Assembly: GCA_025201375.1 (NCBI GenBank)
Contig: JAIWZP010000028.1
Location: 1 to 64,000, forward strand
Length of the DNA: 64,000 bases
Direction: 5' to 3'
Source of the DNA: Gongronella butleri
Taxonomy: Eukaryota > Mucoromycota > Mucoromycetes > Mucorales > Cunninghamellaceae
This document shows, piece by piece, positions 22,975 through 35,148 of this stretch (position 1 is its first letter; every line of letters begins with the position of its first letter). Position numbers and translations under genes: made by a program. The notes under the pieces are model-generated. The model searched no databases. It saw only the letters and a list, made by a program, of their open reading frames with translations, and was not told where the DNA came from.

Positions 22975-25732
22975 TTAAGCGGGTGTGCCTTTGACAAGTT
23001 GCATGATTGGCCACCAGGGATGATACTTGAACTCGAGCTCGACCTTGTCCGAGAACTTCTGCTGCTTGAGTAGCTGCAAGATGACGGTCTCGTTGGCCAC
23101 GCATGTCCGAATCATCGACATCAAGTCCTACGGCGGGAGTGGGGAAAGAGAAATGAATATTTTGACGAAACGCGACGATGCGACGCGTCGATGATTCCAA
23201 TTTTTTTCGGGTCGCCCATTCACGCGTCGATGATCCCAATGGATGCGCCAGTGACCACCCATCACGCGCCAATGATACCAATCGACGCGGGTTTTCCTTT
23301 TTTCCCGAATTTTTGACGCATCAACGATCCCCAATGGACCTGTATGGCTCCAGTGACACCATTTTGCCCGCCGTCCCCCGCCTTTTTTTTTTCTTACCTT
23401 GCGACAGGCATCCTCACAGAGCTCAGACTTTGCGATCTCTTTGTCGGCCTTGACGAGACGCTTGAGTGTGTCTTTTGCGTGGGTAAAATCGGCGGCGGCC
23501 GAGTCGAGGAGCACGTCGATGGACAGGTGCTCGGTGTCTGCGTCCTGGACAAAGCGCTCGTAGGGCAAAAATGGCGGGGAGGCGAGTGCGACGAAGGGTT
23601 TGAGGCGGTGCATGAAGCGCGTCTCGTTGTGGTCAAAGCGCAGTGGCTGATACGTCAGCTGGCGCGTCTTTTCCATCGCGAGGAGCAGCTTGAACACGCC
23701 AAGTGACATTTCTTTCTTGGCACCATTGAGGATGCGCGCAAATTGCGCGTACGAGTCGATGGGCGTGTCCGGGTGGTCGTCGTCCAGCGCGTCGTGGGCC
23801 GTGTGCTGGTGATAGTTGGCCAGCACGGACTGCACGTACCAGTGGTACCAGTAGATCATCGTGTACTCGTGCGCACCATACAGATCAAGCTCAAAACCCA
23901 TCAGCAGAATCCGCTCCATCATGATCAGCTTGATGTTGTACACCCACAGCGAAAAGTGGTACGCCGGCGCCGACTTTGGCCGCAGCGCCTGCATCTGCAG
24001 GTCGTTTTCGTACGCCTAATTCCATAAAATAAAGAATTGAGTTCTTGTTTTTCTCAAAATTGCCTATTTTTTTTTTCCAATGAATTACCTCGGTCTGGAG
24101 CATTTCCCAGTCATTGAGGACCTTGCATAGGAGCCTGCGCTGGCGAGCGCGGTTGTGGCACTGGATTTTAAAAAAGTCGATAAAGGGGAGGGTCGTGTGC
24201 TGGTCGAGGAATTGATTGAGCGCTGTCTTTGCCATGACCGTGGCCGGTGGCGCGCCCGGCGCGTGATTCATGTCGAACCAGTCTGCCGGCGGGCTTGTGT
24301 AGTCGGTGATGGAGTTCACAATGAATTGCTTGATGGGCATGATCCCAAACACGGCGCCGTCGTCGAAAAAGAGGCTCTAAAATGGGACATTCATTAAAAA
24401 AATTACTCATGGCCAACGTGGGGACTCACATTCAATTTTGACCGCGAAAGGGCATCGGGGTATGGCTGCGTGCTGGCAAAGTAGGCAAAGAAATTCTACA
24501 AAATCACCAAAAAATGAGGCCAATTCGTCATTTTCCGCCTTTTTTTTGTTTTACCATGAGGGATGCGACCGAGGGAAACGTGGTGATGGAACAAATGTCA
24601 TGAAGGCGGCGGATGAGTCGTATGAACTGGTTGTAGGCGTCCGTGTGTGAGGGGAGGGACACGGAGCGCGGGGGAGCCTGTGACGTAAGTTTGCGGTTGA
24701 TGTTTGGGTCGAATGCGCCATGGACAGGGTCGCCCTTGTCGAGGCAGTCGAATGGCTTTTCCAGGATCTGATGCAGGTTGTCGCTGACCTGCTTGATGTG
24801 TGAACAACGCGGCTGTGCGAGGAACATGAGGGCTTTGAGGAAATGCTGGCGGACGGTGAGGCGCTGATGCAGGGCGGCGAGCCATTCATTGTTCTCTTGT
24901 CCATCCATCTTGTCCTGCAGCAGCAACAATGCGAGCCGGATGTCGTTGAACACGTCGACATCCATGATCTCGTCGTAAATGGACAAGCCAAACAGATTCG
25001 TAGTGAAATCCTCTTCCTCGTACACATTGCCCGACGACATCTCGGTCCAAATGTACCTGCAGCACCGCACCGTCGCCAGCACCGCCGCACGCACCACCGT
25101 CAACATGACATCGTCCATGGAAGCCGAGGCGCGCGCCGGCACAGGCGTCTGGTGCAGTAATTGAGGAATATGGTGGAAATAAAGCGACGTGTACACGGTC
25201 TGCGCCAGAGAGTGACCCGACAGCCACGCCATCTAATAAAAAAAAACGAGGAAAAGCGCGTCAATTTCCCCATTTTCATGCATTTCGACCCCATTTTAAA
25301 AGAGTCTCACCTCGCAATTGAGCAGGTGATCGACAATCCACAGCACCTGGGCCGGTGTGCGTGGAGTGCGAATGTCGTAATCGACGGGCTCGTTCTCTTT
25401 GAGCAGCATGCCCGTGTCCATGCGCGGATCCATGATCTCGATGGCCGTCATGGCGTCAAAAAGCGAAAAAGACTGCAAATGGATCAGCTGGCCCTCGTCC
25501 ATGTCTACAAAGAGAAGAGCGGGTGAGAACCGTAAAAGCAACGTTTTGCACATTTTACCTTGCGTGGCGTCTGCTAAAAAGGCCGTGATATCCTTCCATG
25601 GGGGCGTCTCGTGCAAATCCAGCAGAGACATGCCGGCTAAAGAGAAAAAGAAGAGCAACATGAGCCATTTAAAGAAAAAGAACGAAGCCCATCCATACAC
25701 TGTAGGTCTTCCAAGGGCGGAGGGGCGGTCAT
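22975..25732 (-). CDS. NAA35: NatC N-terminal acetyltransferase auxiliary subunit (Naa35/Mak10)
   Basis: Eight exons: 25699-25732, 25559-25636, 25311-25504, 24555-25232, 24430-24495, 24089-24376, 23398-24015 and 22975-23127; 702 residues, phases consistent. The family hallmark LFDAMTAIEIMDPRMDTGM lies at residues 52-70. It is preceded by WKDITAFL and DEGQLIHLQSF, which match the Mak10 N-terminus. Later parts include a QxRRLLCKVLNDWEMLQ-like helix and YEYTMIYWYHWYVQ-like aromatic segments of the C-terminal half. Naa35 tethers the catalytic subunit Naa30 to the ribosome so that Met-hydrophobic N-termini are acetylated. Length agrees with orthologues (about 700-730). It is divergent with SF3A3. 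Confidence 0.93.
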
Positions 25733-25898
25733 GAAGCAAAAGAAGAAGAAAAAAAATAAGGCGGGGGAAGAAACAGGTGCAAAAACGAAAGGGATGGCGT
25801 CCCTATGCTTTAAATTTTAACGGCCGCACTTTCTGTCTGTTTTTTTTTTTTTTTTTTGCTTCTCTTTCTTTTTTTTTTTACCTCTTTTCCCAGCACTG
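25733..25898. promoter_or_regulatory. Compact bidirectional promoter of NAA35 and SF3A3
   Basis: Only 166 bases separate the two start codons. The interval holds A-rich and T-rich tracts (a T run of about 18 at 25842-25858), and no TATA box is evident. Confidence 0.55.
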
Positions 25899-27769
25899 AT
25901 GAACAGCATTTTGGAAGATCAGCGCCTGTAAGTGCCTTGTTTTTTGTTGCCCCTGAGCGTCTTGCTTGTTGCTCACCTCTTTTTGATAGTGCGCACGAGA
26001 TGATGGAGCGCTTGGAAGAGGCATGTGTGCAGGAATTCATGGAACAACCAAAGACACATCGCGAGCGCCTAAAGCTGGAGCGAAAAGTCAATGCCTACCT
26101 GACCCGCCTCAGCGCCCAAGCGAGCAAACTAGACACGCTGTACAAGGATCAGGACGGGTACATTGGGCGAAAAGAGAAAAAAAGCAGAGAACGGGCCATG
26201 AATCGCCTTTTTTTTATATTTAACTTGCTTTTTTTTTTTTTTTTCTATCCATTGAAGCGCGCGAGCCAAGGAAATCGAGCATATTTCGCAGCCAAACATC
26301 AGCCTGGACGCCTTTTACGAGGATCTCAAGGCTATCAACGACCACCACGACAAATACCCCAATCAGCAGATTGATGCTCCCGAATTCGAGTTTTTGCGCG
26401 TCCAAAAGCACGATGACACGGAGCATGACGGCCACGACGACATGGATGCCGCGGATCAAGGTGAGAACTGGAGAAAAAAAAAAGAAAAACTTGGATGAAA
26501 ATGAGGAATTGACTCTTCTTTTTTTATAAAAATGCAGAATTGGAGACGCTGTTTTCGGGCGAGGAGCAGTATGGGCGGTATTTGGATCTGCTTGCGGTGC
26601 ACAACGACTATGTGAACCTCAAGGGGATCAATCGCGTCGAGTACATTCCGTTTTTAGACCGCATGGACCGCTTTGATGCGCCAAACGTGTATCCGCCGTC
26701 AATCAAGACGAGTGACGCGTATCGGCAATACTTGGACGGCTTCCGCGCGTACCTGCAGGGCTTTTTTGAGCGCGCACGGCCGCTCGTGGACCTTGCGGCC
26801 ATTGAGAAAAAGGCGCGCGACGCCTTTGACGCGTCGTACAAGCCTGACGCGCCCAATGCCTCTGAAAACACGGACGCGCTGTTCTGCAAGGCGTGCCAAA
26901 AAGCATTCAGCAAGCAGACCGTGTACGACGCGCATCTCAAGGGCAAGAAACACGTCAAGGCTCAGGCAAAACTCGACCAAGATGGCGCTGAGGACCGCGT
27001 CGACCGCCGCAAGCAAACTGCATGGCACGAGGCCCTCATTGTCGCCTACCTAGCCGAGATCAGCGACACGCGCCAGCAGACAAAGGCAAACGTCGAGCGC
27101 AAACAGGCCCTCACCGACCGCGAACGCGCTGTAAGATGCAAAAAAAAAAAAAAGAGAGAGAGAAAGAGGAATCCATCGCGCCGTTGTCATCCATCTCACC
27201 ACTTCCCCCCCTTTTTTTCCCCTCTATTTCAATCAGCTTGAGCTTGAGCAGGGCGACGATATTGAGATTGGTGGCGGCTCAGACGACGATTCGGACGAAG
27301 AACGCATTTACAACCCATTGAAGCTGCCTCTCGGCTGGGACGGCAAGCCCATCCCATACTGGCTGTACAAATTGCACGGTCTGGGTGTCGAGTACCCATG
27401 CGAGATCTGCGGTAATTACGTGTACATGGGCCGCAAGGCGTTTGACAAGCATTTCCAAGAGTCGCGCCACGCCTATGGCATGCGCAGCCTCGGCCTGCCC
27501 AACACACGCCAATTCCACGAAATTACAAAGATTGACGACGCGTATGCATGTAAGTGCCCTCATGGAAAAAAGAAAAAAGCGAAAAAAAGCAAGAACTCAT
27601 GCTTTTTATGTTTTTTTTTAAAAAAACAATCCTAGTGCAAGAGAAGCTCAAAAAGCACAATGTCAGCTCGCAGGTCAAGACGGACAATGTGGAAGAGTAC
27701 GAGGACGACGAGGGCAACGTGTTCAACAAAAAGACATACGACGACCTCAAGCGCCAAGGGCTCATTTAG
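25899..27769 (+). CDS. SF3A3: Splicing factor 3a subunit 3 (SF3a60/Prp9)
   Basis: Six exons: 25899-25927, 25990-26157, 26258-26460, 26538-27130, 27237-27549 and 27636-27769; 479 residues, all phases consistent. The N-terminus ([17 protein letters not shown]) and the [15 protein letters not shown] helix match SF3a60. [10 protein letters not shown] is another family hallmark. A C2H2-like finger lies at residues 250-272 (C250, C253, H266, H272). The C-terminal matrin-type finger has C386, C389, H403 and H409 within [19 protein letters not shown]. The end is [14 protein letters not shown], nearly invariant in the family. The protein belongs to the SF3a complex of U2 snRNP and helps bind the branch site. 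Confidence 0.95.
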
Positions 27770-29454
27770 ATTGTTTTTTGTTTCATTTTCATTTTCATTT
27801 TCATTTGCAAAATATAATAAAAAGATCAAAAAAAAAAAAAGGGGGAGGGAAAAAAAAGTCACCACTATACTATCTGAGAAATCTTAATGACACGAGGATG
27901 GACTCCAAAAGCTAGAAAGCAATGTTATTATTATATTTATATTATTATTGCTTGCATCATCATGCATCCACCACGCACGCACGCACCACCACCACCACAC
28001 ACCTTTTTTAGGGATTGACCCCCCAAAAAGACACGCAAATCAAATCACCTTACCGCCCTCTCGGCTTTTTTCCTTTTTAAGGGGTATTCCCCCCCCCCCA
28101 CTCACTTTCATAGTAAAAATCACTCCCCAACGATCGGCAAATTACCGGTAGGATCTTGCCAACAAGTGCCGTTTGAAAACCTCAGCTGCACTATCTGAGA
28201 CAGATGAATGTGAGACGGTAGTAGAAATTAATAAAGGGAAATAGGAACTAAACTGATCAAGAAAGGGCTATTCACAATAACCAGGCACTCTGCCGAAAAT
28301 AAGATACAGGAAAGGACGTTGTTTTATTCGGTGAGGATTAGAATAGACGAAATACATCTGAATTCAGATAGCGCACGGTCGTCAGAGCGGGCCTTCAAAC
28401 GTGACGCGTCTAGCGTAGCAGACGAAACGGCGGGGCCAGCTCGTACAAAATGAGGACAGGCATGCACAAAGTCACCCCACTCACGCGCCACTCCACAGTT
28501 GGTTTTCTGGCGCGCACGCCCTGGAAAAAAAGTTTATTGTATTTTTCGATTTCTCTTGCAACACCCCGATATTCACACGCAAATACTAAAAAATTGAAAA
28601 AAAATAAAAATGGCGGGCGGACTAGGTGATCTGGGGAAAGTGACAAAATGTATCGATGCATGGGCCAGCTTTGAACCCCACTTTCTGGGTCATCCAGTAC
28701 TCCAATAGCCTTGTGAAATATACCATTCGAAAGCTATTTTCTGGGACCATAAAACAAGCAAGCCAAGCTTTATGCGATTATGCACTCGATTTTAATCTAT
28801 AGCGAGTCAAAGTCAAAATAAGGAAACATCGATACACTTTTGTCAGTCAGTGTATTTTCATGATGGGTTTCCAGTACCTTTTTCTATTTTCTTTCTATTC
28901 AAACACAAAAACTGAACAACTAAACAAATAGTGTCCCATATTTGACCAGTCTCTCACTGCCAAGCTGCTCAAGTATTTACAGCATTGTGAAACATTTCTC
29001 GTTTGTCAAGGTCTCTGCGGCTCCAACCTTAACACTTTGTGGCACCCTTAATTTTCACAGTCGCACAAATTTTCTTTGCGAGTGGGAATGCCCAAATCAT
29101 AGCAGGTGGACTTTATGCAGAGCAATCCTACATATTATGTGGACTATTTCAATGCGTGATTTGATTTTGTTGTGTTAGCAGATGTTGTTAACAATGAGTA
29201 CAGTGTAACCAATGGGTGATATGGACCCAATTGCACATAAAAACACTTCTATTGTACAATCAGGCACGGCAACTGTATGCTGACCAAATTCTCCGAGACC
29301 CTTCTTACTCTCCCAAAAAAATAACCTTGGAAATTACTGCCTTAATCTTGTTCAATAATGGAAAGAGTGTGGGAATGTCATATAAAGGATCCAACGTGAT
29401 CTGGCTCATTTTTGTCCCTTTTTTCACCCTTCTTTTTCTTTTTCAAAATCGTCC
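27770..29454. other. Intergenic region
   Basis: This stretch holds the 3' flank of SF3A3 with repeated CATTTT units at 27782-27805, poly-A and poly-C tracts, and AT-rich DNA. No gene is supported. The TATA box for the next gene lies near its end. Confidence 0.5.
29381..29388 (+). promoter_or_regulatory. TATA box of the polysaccharide lyase gene
   Basis: TATAAAGG lies 74 bases upstream of the ATG at 29455. Confidence 0.5.
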
Positions 29455-32279
29455 ATGGTTCGCTTTACAACGGTAACGCTCGCCTGCATGGGCGTTTTAG
29501 GGTCGGTGATGGAAACCATGGCAGCACCGGTTGCCAGTGATCCATTACCGGGCATTCGTCAGCTCTACCTTCAAGCGCAAGCCAACTCAACATCCGTTTC
29601 TAGTGTTGCCAAGTGGTAAGAAAGAGTACTTGAGAGAGATATGAGATGAACTCCCTCTATTTTACCAAGGGCAAATCTCCTGAAAAAGACTTGAGGGCGT
29701 ATTTTTTTTATTTTTATACTTTACCCGCTGCCCAAAACGTGATCGGCTGAATTGATTTTTTTTTGGGATGCGCAGGGTTTCGTCGCTTGGTTCTAATGGC
29801 CAATGGTCTGACATTGACTACACAAGTGGATGTGATGGAAGAAGAGCCAGGTAAGTATCCAAAATAAATTTGAAAGTAAACAATGAGGCTCATCCAAATA
29901 TAATCTAGTTGGCCAGCCATCGGTCATTGGAGTCGTTTGCGTAAGAAATGGATATCTTCCTGTAATTAAGGAGACAATCATACAGTACTCATTTATTTTA
30001 AAAAAAATCAGAGTCGATGGCCTATAGTTTCTACTCGAACAACGACGCAAACATGTTATCAAAAATCCAACTGGCCATGGATTATTGGTTCAGCAACGAT
30101 TATACGTCCGACGATTGTATCGCAAATGGTGGCCTTTCCAACGCGACATGCCCTTGCGGCACACCTGGTTTCTGGAACACCAATTGGTACGATCAGGTGA
30201 TCGGCATCCCCAAGTTGTCATCTGTAGCATGTGTATTTGTGCAAGCCAACCTGACCGACGCTGAATCGGCCGGTTGTCAGCGTTTAATGAGCCGTTCTTG
30301 GTCGCAGATTGACCAGTTCCTGAATGGTCTGGGCTACATTACTGGTGCAAACACACTGGATGTGTCCTCTGTGGGTCTGGGTCTTGCTCTCTTTACAAAC
30401 AATCAAACTATTATGGGTGATGTGTTTCAACATGTGAATGGTCAAATTGAAACGCTGGTTGATCCGAATGATGGTAATGAACACACAAAAAAACGAAATC
30501 ATAACACAAAGAACTGATTTGGTACGGCTTATCATAGGCATCAAGGTGGACGGCTCTTTCTTCCAGCACGATGGCGTCTTGTATAATGGCAATTACGGAG
30601 CGGTGTTGCAAAATGATTATCTTTTGTTTGCTGCCTATTCGGCCAATACCACCTTTGACTCTACCGCGGATGAAAAGTCCATCTTTGCGGCTTCCTTGGA
30701 AGGCACAGAATGGATGACCATGTATGACGCTGTGAGCAAGATTGTGCGCTGGGAATATTCTTGCTTGGGTCGCATGGTGTCGATGAGCAGCTACTCCCGT
30801 TTTGGTGTCAATATTGGACAGTATTCCAATGCCACGAGCACGTGGCTGCAGTATCCCGCACTCTCAGCGTCGGCGAAGCGCCTGCAAACGACTGGCTCCA
30901 CTGCCAATCCTGGACAACTCAATGGCAATCGTATGTTCTGGGAAGCCGATTACATGGTAATAACGCACATTTGCTACCAGTTATCAATACGCCAACCTAT
31001 TTTATTTAGATCATGCGCCGGGACAATTATGTCGTGTCATTGAAAATGTTCTCTTCTCGCATCCGCAATACCGAATGCGTCAATGCTCAAAATATTCTGG
31101 GTTACCACTTGTCCGATGGTCTGCTCTACACTTATATGACCGGCAATGAATACGTCGATATCTTCCCCACATGGGATTGGTACTTACTGCCTGGCACCAC
31201 GGTTGCTTACAACGCCAACGACCTGAACTGCAACAATGCCAGCAGCTTTGGTGTCGAGACATTTGTTGGTGGCGTCACTGACGGCACCATTGGTGTTGGT
31301 GCCATGCAATACATGGATCCTCAATCGGTCAGCGGCAATTCTACCAACTGGAACAAGGGTTACTTCTTCTTTAACAACCAGTATGTGGTGGTGGGCAACG
31401 ACATCTCAACCAAGACTGGCAAGCCCATGTACTCGACATTGGATCAACGCAAGCTCGAGTCAGAAGTGCATATTTCCAACAGCAGGACTCCCGTACCCAC
31501 GAACACCACCACAAATTATACAAATCCCGCGTGGTTGTGGCAAGGCAATTTGGGTTATGTGTTCTTGAACAAATCGGTGTCCTCTCTGTCCGTATCGCCC
31601 AGCCAACAAAGCGGGTAAGAAAGAAAGAGAGAAAGAAGGAAAAAAAGAAAGACAGAAAGATGAAAGGAAAAAAAAAGAACGCGCTGAACTCACACCATTT
31701 TTGTATAGAAATTGGTCAAGAATTGCCATTGATACGACGGTCGTGACGACTAATGTGTTCAAATCATGGATCACGCACAAAACGCCCAACGATGCGTACG
31801 CCTATGTGGTTGATGTGGATGTGCCATTTAGTCGTTTCCAAAGCAACGCCGATGATCTTGCGCGATCCTTCCTGTTGCTGGCCAATGACAAGTCCGCTTC
31901 GTCCGTGCTGAGTGTGGGTGACAATGCATGGGGTACCATCTTTTGGCAAGCTGGCACAGTATCGACAAACTCTGTGTCCAAGAGTCAGCGTCATGGACAA
32001 GGCTCTGTAGACGACTTTTCCATTACCGTCAATCATCCATCCATTGTCATGCTGACCTTCTCCAAGAAGTCCATCGACATCAGCTTGTCGGACCCCACCC
32101 AATTGCTGACATCGCTGACCGTGACACTGAATAATGTCAAGGTCGGCTGTGCTAAGACTGCTGCAAGCGGTGTTTCTTGCTCGGGTACGAAGCTCGGTGG
32201 TGTCACCTTGACCGTGAAGTTGCCTACGGGTGAATATGCTGGCAGCACCGTTACAGGCACACTTGCTTACAAAGGTTAA
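29455..32279 (+). CDS. Secreted polysaccharide lyase family 8 (hyaluronate/chondroitin/xanthan lyase type)
   Basis: Seven exons: 29455-29615, 29776-29850, 29909-29940, 30012-30473, 30538-30956, 31010-31614 and 31709-32279; 774 residues, phases consistent. A signal peptide ends near AAP at residues 23-25. The alpha-toroid part includes WPAIGHWSRL (about 80-89) and TGANTLD, where Asn203 is the likely catalytic Asn. DGSFFQHDGVLYNGNYG gives His254 and Tyr263, with the His-Tyr spacing of nine seen in the family. GR at 321-322 supplies the conserved Arg. The central beta-sandwich shows YYxxFPTWDWYLLPGTT-like sequence (present as IFPTWDWYLLPGTT) and LWQGNLGYVFLN. The enzyme cleaves uronate-containing glycans by elimination; which glycan is unknown. 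Confidence 0.88.
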
Positions 32280-33372
32280 TCTCTCGCCAATGTATTTTGC
32301 GCTTGTATTTTAGTACTTGATAATAATAACAATTATGTAATCTATCCATATGCAAGGGGAGAATTGGGACGCGTCGCGTCACGCTGAATAAAATGAGGAA
32401 ATGTAAATCCAAGACATTGATTTTTGAATAATCTATACATTTCAGACATAAATCCAACAAAAATCTCACTTAAATTCCTAACGTATCTTTCCGTACTAGA
32501 TTGATGTTGAATTGACAAACTTTAATAAAAATTGGTGAGTACGCGTCAATAAACTACGATAAAATTTTGACTGTAATAACAGAATCATAGATCGCGACTC
32601 CGAGGTTTATTGATACGCTCTGCCTCCGTGTCATGTCTTTACGAACCTGAAACAAAAAGCGTAGCACAATGGATAATGTCACATACCAGCCGAATTTACC
32701 ATTGAATATTTATAAACATGCATATTATTACTTCGATTTGAAACCTGAATGAAATATATTGGCAGCATGATTTCCAGCTTGGTTGTGGCATTCCAACGCA
32801 CTAGTGTAATTATTGGAACGATCTTTGACTGAAGAAATAATGACCCCATGGTCGAATTTTCCCCCTGATCCATGAATTTCTAAATAAAAACATAGCCCCT
32901 ATCTCTCCAATGGCCGCATCATGCTGGACTTTCACGGCGACACTTCAGTAGCTGCAACAATGCTTTTTGAGTGCAACCATCTAAGGCTGACCTTTGGCGA
33001 GAATGAGACGTGAGTGTGAGCATGCTGCAAATACAGCGCAGCGGCACTTGATTAAAATAACGATTAGGCATGGTTGACTCCGACTTACCTAATCATGAAG
33101 GTGCACCACAGAGTGGAATCGTGCGCAACCTCCAGTTTCAAAATTTCCAAGTCAGCACCAGCAAAGAAAACGCGTCAAATGAAGCAACTTTGTTATTATT
33201 TTTGCCCATCAGAGTAGCTAAACTTCCAATTGAATGTTTTATTCATGCTGCTAAGCGACTGATGCATCAAAAAGTGCAAACATGTAGCAAAATTAGAGCA
33301 AAGGTGTAAAAAAATGTCCCAGGTGTGCCTTTTTCTAGGAAAAATGGTATCTTTGGAAAGGTGAGGGGGGTT
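32280..33372. other. Intergenic region with a possible orphan exon
   Basis: The DNA is AT-rich. An ATG at 32922 opens about 29 codons that end at a good donor (GTGAGT near 33009), but no compatible downstream exon is seen. No gene is supported. Confidence 0.35.
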
Positions 33373-35148
33373 CTAGAGAAAAAGTACAACAAGAAGGACC
33401 CAGAGGAAGAGCAATGCATGGTAATAATAGGCACAAAAGGTGCCGCATCTGCCGAGGATGCGATGGCGGCCTTGGATCTGATTGATGGCGACGCGCCATA
33501 CGAGGTGCAAGTCGTGGTCCATGGACCTGCTGATTTGCGCGTATTGCTCGATGAGAGCCGCGCGGTGCGGTGCCAGCTGCTGGTCGGCGTCCTGCTGGAT
33601 CCAATGTGCCGCGCAATGTGCCAGGTCGCCGTCGCGACACGAAAACGAGGCCTTTTTCGCCCATTTCGCCAAATTCATCTCAGTTTCGTCGCTTTCATCC
33701 ATTTCTTTGCTGTCGTTGGCATGACGCGCAAAGAAAAACGAGGGCAGCCAATCAAACACTTTCCATGAGGTCCACGAGGTCTTGCGGTGCGCGTGCCACC
33801 ATTGATGCCATCGGTCGTCAGGCGTCAATGGCACGTACCCGCGACGTGGTGGTGAAGGTTGCAAGGAGGGCGGCCGCTGCTGCGCCTCGTGCTGCGCCCA
33901 TGCCCAATGCCGGTGCGACGCGTGCACGAGAGCCATGGCCTTGGCATCATAATCGGCTGTCGCGTTCAAAAGTCTTTCCAGATGCGTGTCCACAATATGA
34001 CGCGTCGCCGCCGCCATGTAAATCTGCAATTGACGGTACATTTGCACAGCCGCTTCGGGCAAATCGCGTTCCTCCTGCGCAAGCGCCCCAAGGTGCGCTT
34101 GTAACAACCGTTTCTGCACTCTGTCAAACCCCTTTCGCAAATGTTGCAGCACGGCATCCATCAATTCGGCGTGTCGCGCAAGCACCGCGCCATCACGCTC
34201 GTGGCAATGCCCATACGCAGGGTACGAATGCAATAGCACGCGCAACGACGCCAGGGTCGCCGGCGGAGTCACCGAAGAAACCGAAGAAACCCCCTGAAAT
34301 GGCGAAACCGAGAAAAACGCCGGCAATGCGCTGGTTTTGCCGCTTTTTGTGATTTCTTGTTGGTGATGACAGATGGGCTCGAGCCAGTGTGTGCGGCCCA
34401 GGCCAGGTGCCAACGCCGTGTCCAGCGCGTCGTAGATGGCATGCATATTGTGCGCCCATTGCAATTGGCATTGGCGCACGAATTGGCGCGTCATCGTCGA
34501 TCCGAGCGTCGCCCAAAACACAAGCGGTTGCTTGGCACGCAGTGTGCGCGCCTGATCTTCAAACGACATTTCCTCAAAAGCTGCATCCATGTGGTCCTGC
34601 AGCTGTGTCGTATTCGTTGCGTCCAGACACAAAGGCGCCGTCTGATTGAGCACATCCAGAAGGCAATGGTTGCTGTTGTTGGTCCAATTGGCCTCGTTTT
34701 CGCGTTTCCCGGCTCGTTTCTGTTGCCACAGTGCATATTCCAACGACGGCGACGTGTACCAGTCGTAAAAGGCGTGTTGCAAAACACGCACCATGCGGAT
34801 CAGAGACACACACGCCCTAATGCCGCCATTGTAGCATGTACGCAAAAGATGGAGCCATTGGTTGTATAGCCGACCGGCCGGGCGCCACGCAAACCAATGC
34901 TGCGCCAACCACAGACGCACACGAAACACCACGCCAAGCGACCGCGTCGTCAAAAGCAGATCGTGGTCAAGACTTTGCTGATGAAACACTTTATTGTCGT
35001 GCGTCTCGGCAACAACGGGCACTGCCACGCCGTCCACAAACCCCGGCAGTGCCACACAGACACTGTCTTTGCTGTTGTCGCCCAACACCACCCCGTGTAG
35101 CGCCAAAACATAAAGCGCAACAAAGAAGAGCGCAGCCACTCGCTTCAT
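33373..35148 (-). CDS. Unrecognised secreted or membrane-anchored protein
   Basis: This is a single-exon frame of 591 residues from the ATG at 35148, chosen because it opens a clear signal peptide (MKRVAALFFVALYVLALHG). The frame also extends upstream to 35244 through another hydrophobic stretch, which I regard as leader DNA. There are several N-glycosylation sequons (NWTN, NQTA, NTTQ, NATA), many Trp and His residues, scattered Cys residues, and a final hydrophobic helix (FLWVLLVVLFL) at the C-terminus. A type I or tail-anchored ER or plasma-membrane topology is inferred. A helical middle section has LARHAELMDAVLQHLRKG. No known domain was recognised. Codon use looks like that of neighbouring genes. 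Confidence 0.7.
   Translation of the reverse strand: MKRVAALFFVALYVLALHGVVLGDNSKDSVCVALPGFVDGVAVPVVAETHDNKVFHQQSLDHDLLLTTRSLGVVFRVRLWLAQHWFAWRPAGRLYNQWLHLLRTCYNGGIRACVSLIRMVRVLQHAFYDWYTSPSLEYALWQQKRAGKRENEANWTNNSNHCLLDVLNQTAPLCLDATNTTQLQDHMDAAFEEMSFEDQARTLRAKQPLVFWATLGSTMTRQFVRQCQLQWAHNMHAIYDALDTALAPGLGRTHWLEPICHHQQEITKSGKTSALPAFFSVSPFQGVSSVSSVTPPATLASLRVLLHSYPAYGHCHERDGAVLARHAELMDAVLQHLRKGFDRVQKRLLQAHLGALAQEERDLPEAAVQMYRQLQIYMAAATRHIVDTHLERLLNATADYDAKAMALVHASHRHWAWAQHEAQQRPPSLQPSPPRRGYVPLTPDDRWHQWWHAHRKTSWTSWKVFDWLPSFFFARHANDSKEMDESDETEMNLAKWAKKASFSCRDGDLAHCAAHWIQQDADQQLAPHRAALIEQYAQISRSMDHDLHLVWRVAINQIQGRHRILGRCGTFCAYYYHALLFLWVLLVVLFL

Noticed and set aside
34280..34310. A possible intron within the orphan secreted protein gene
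   Set aside because: The GT...AG interval would be about 25 nt, shorter than any intron elsewhere in the window, and the frame is open across it.
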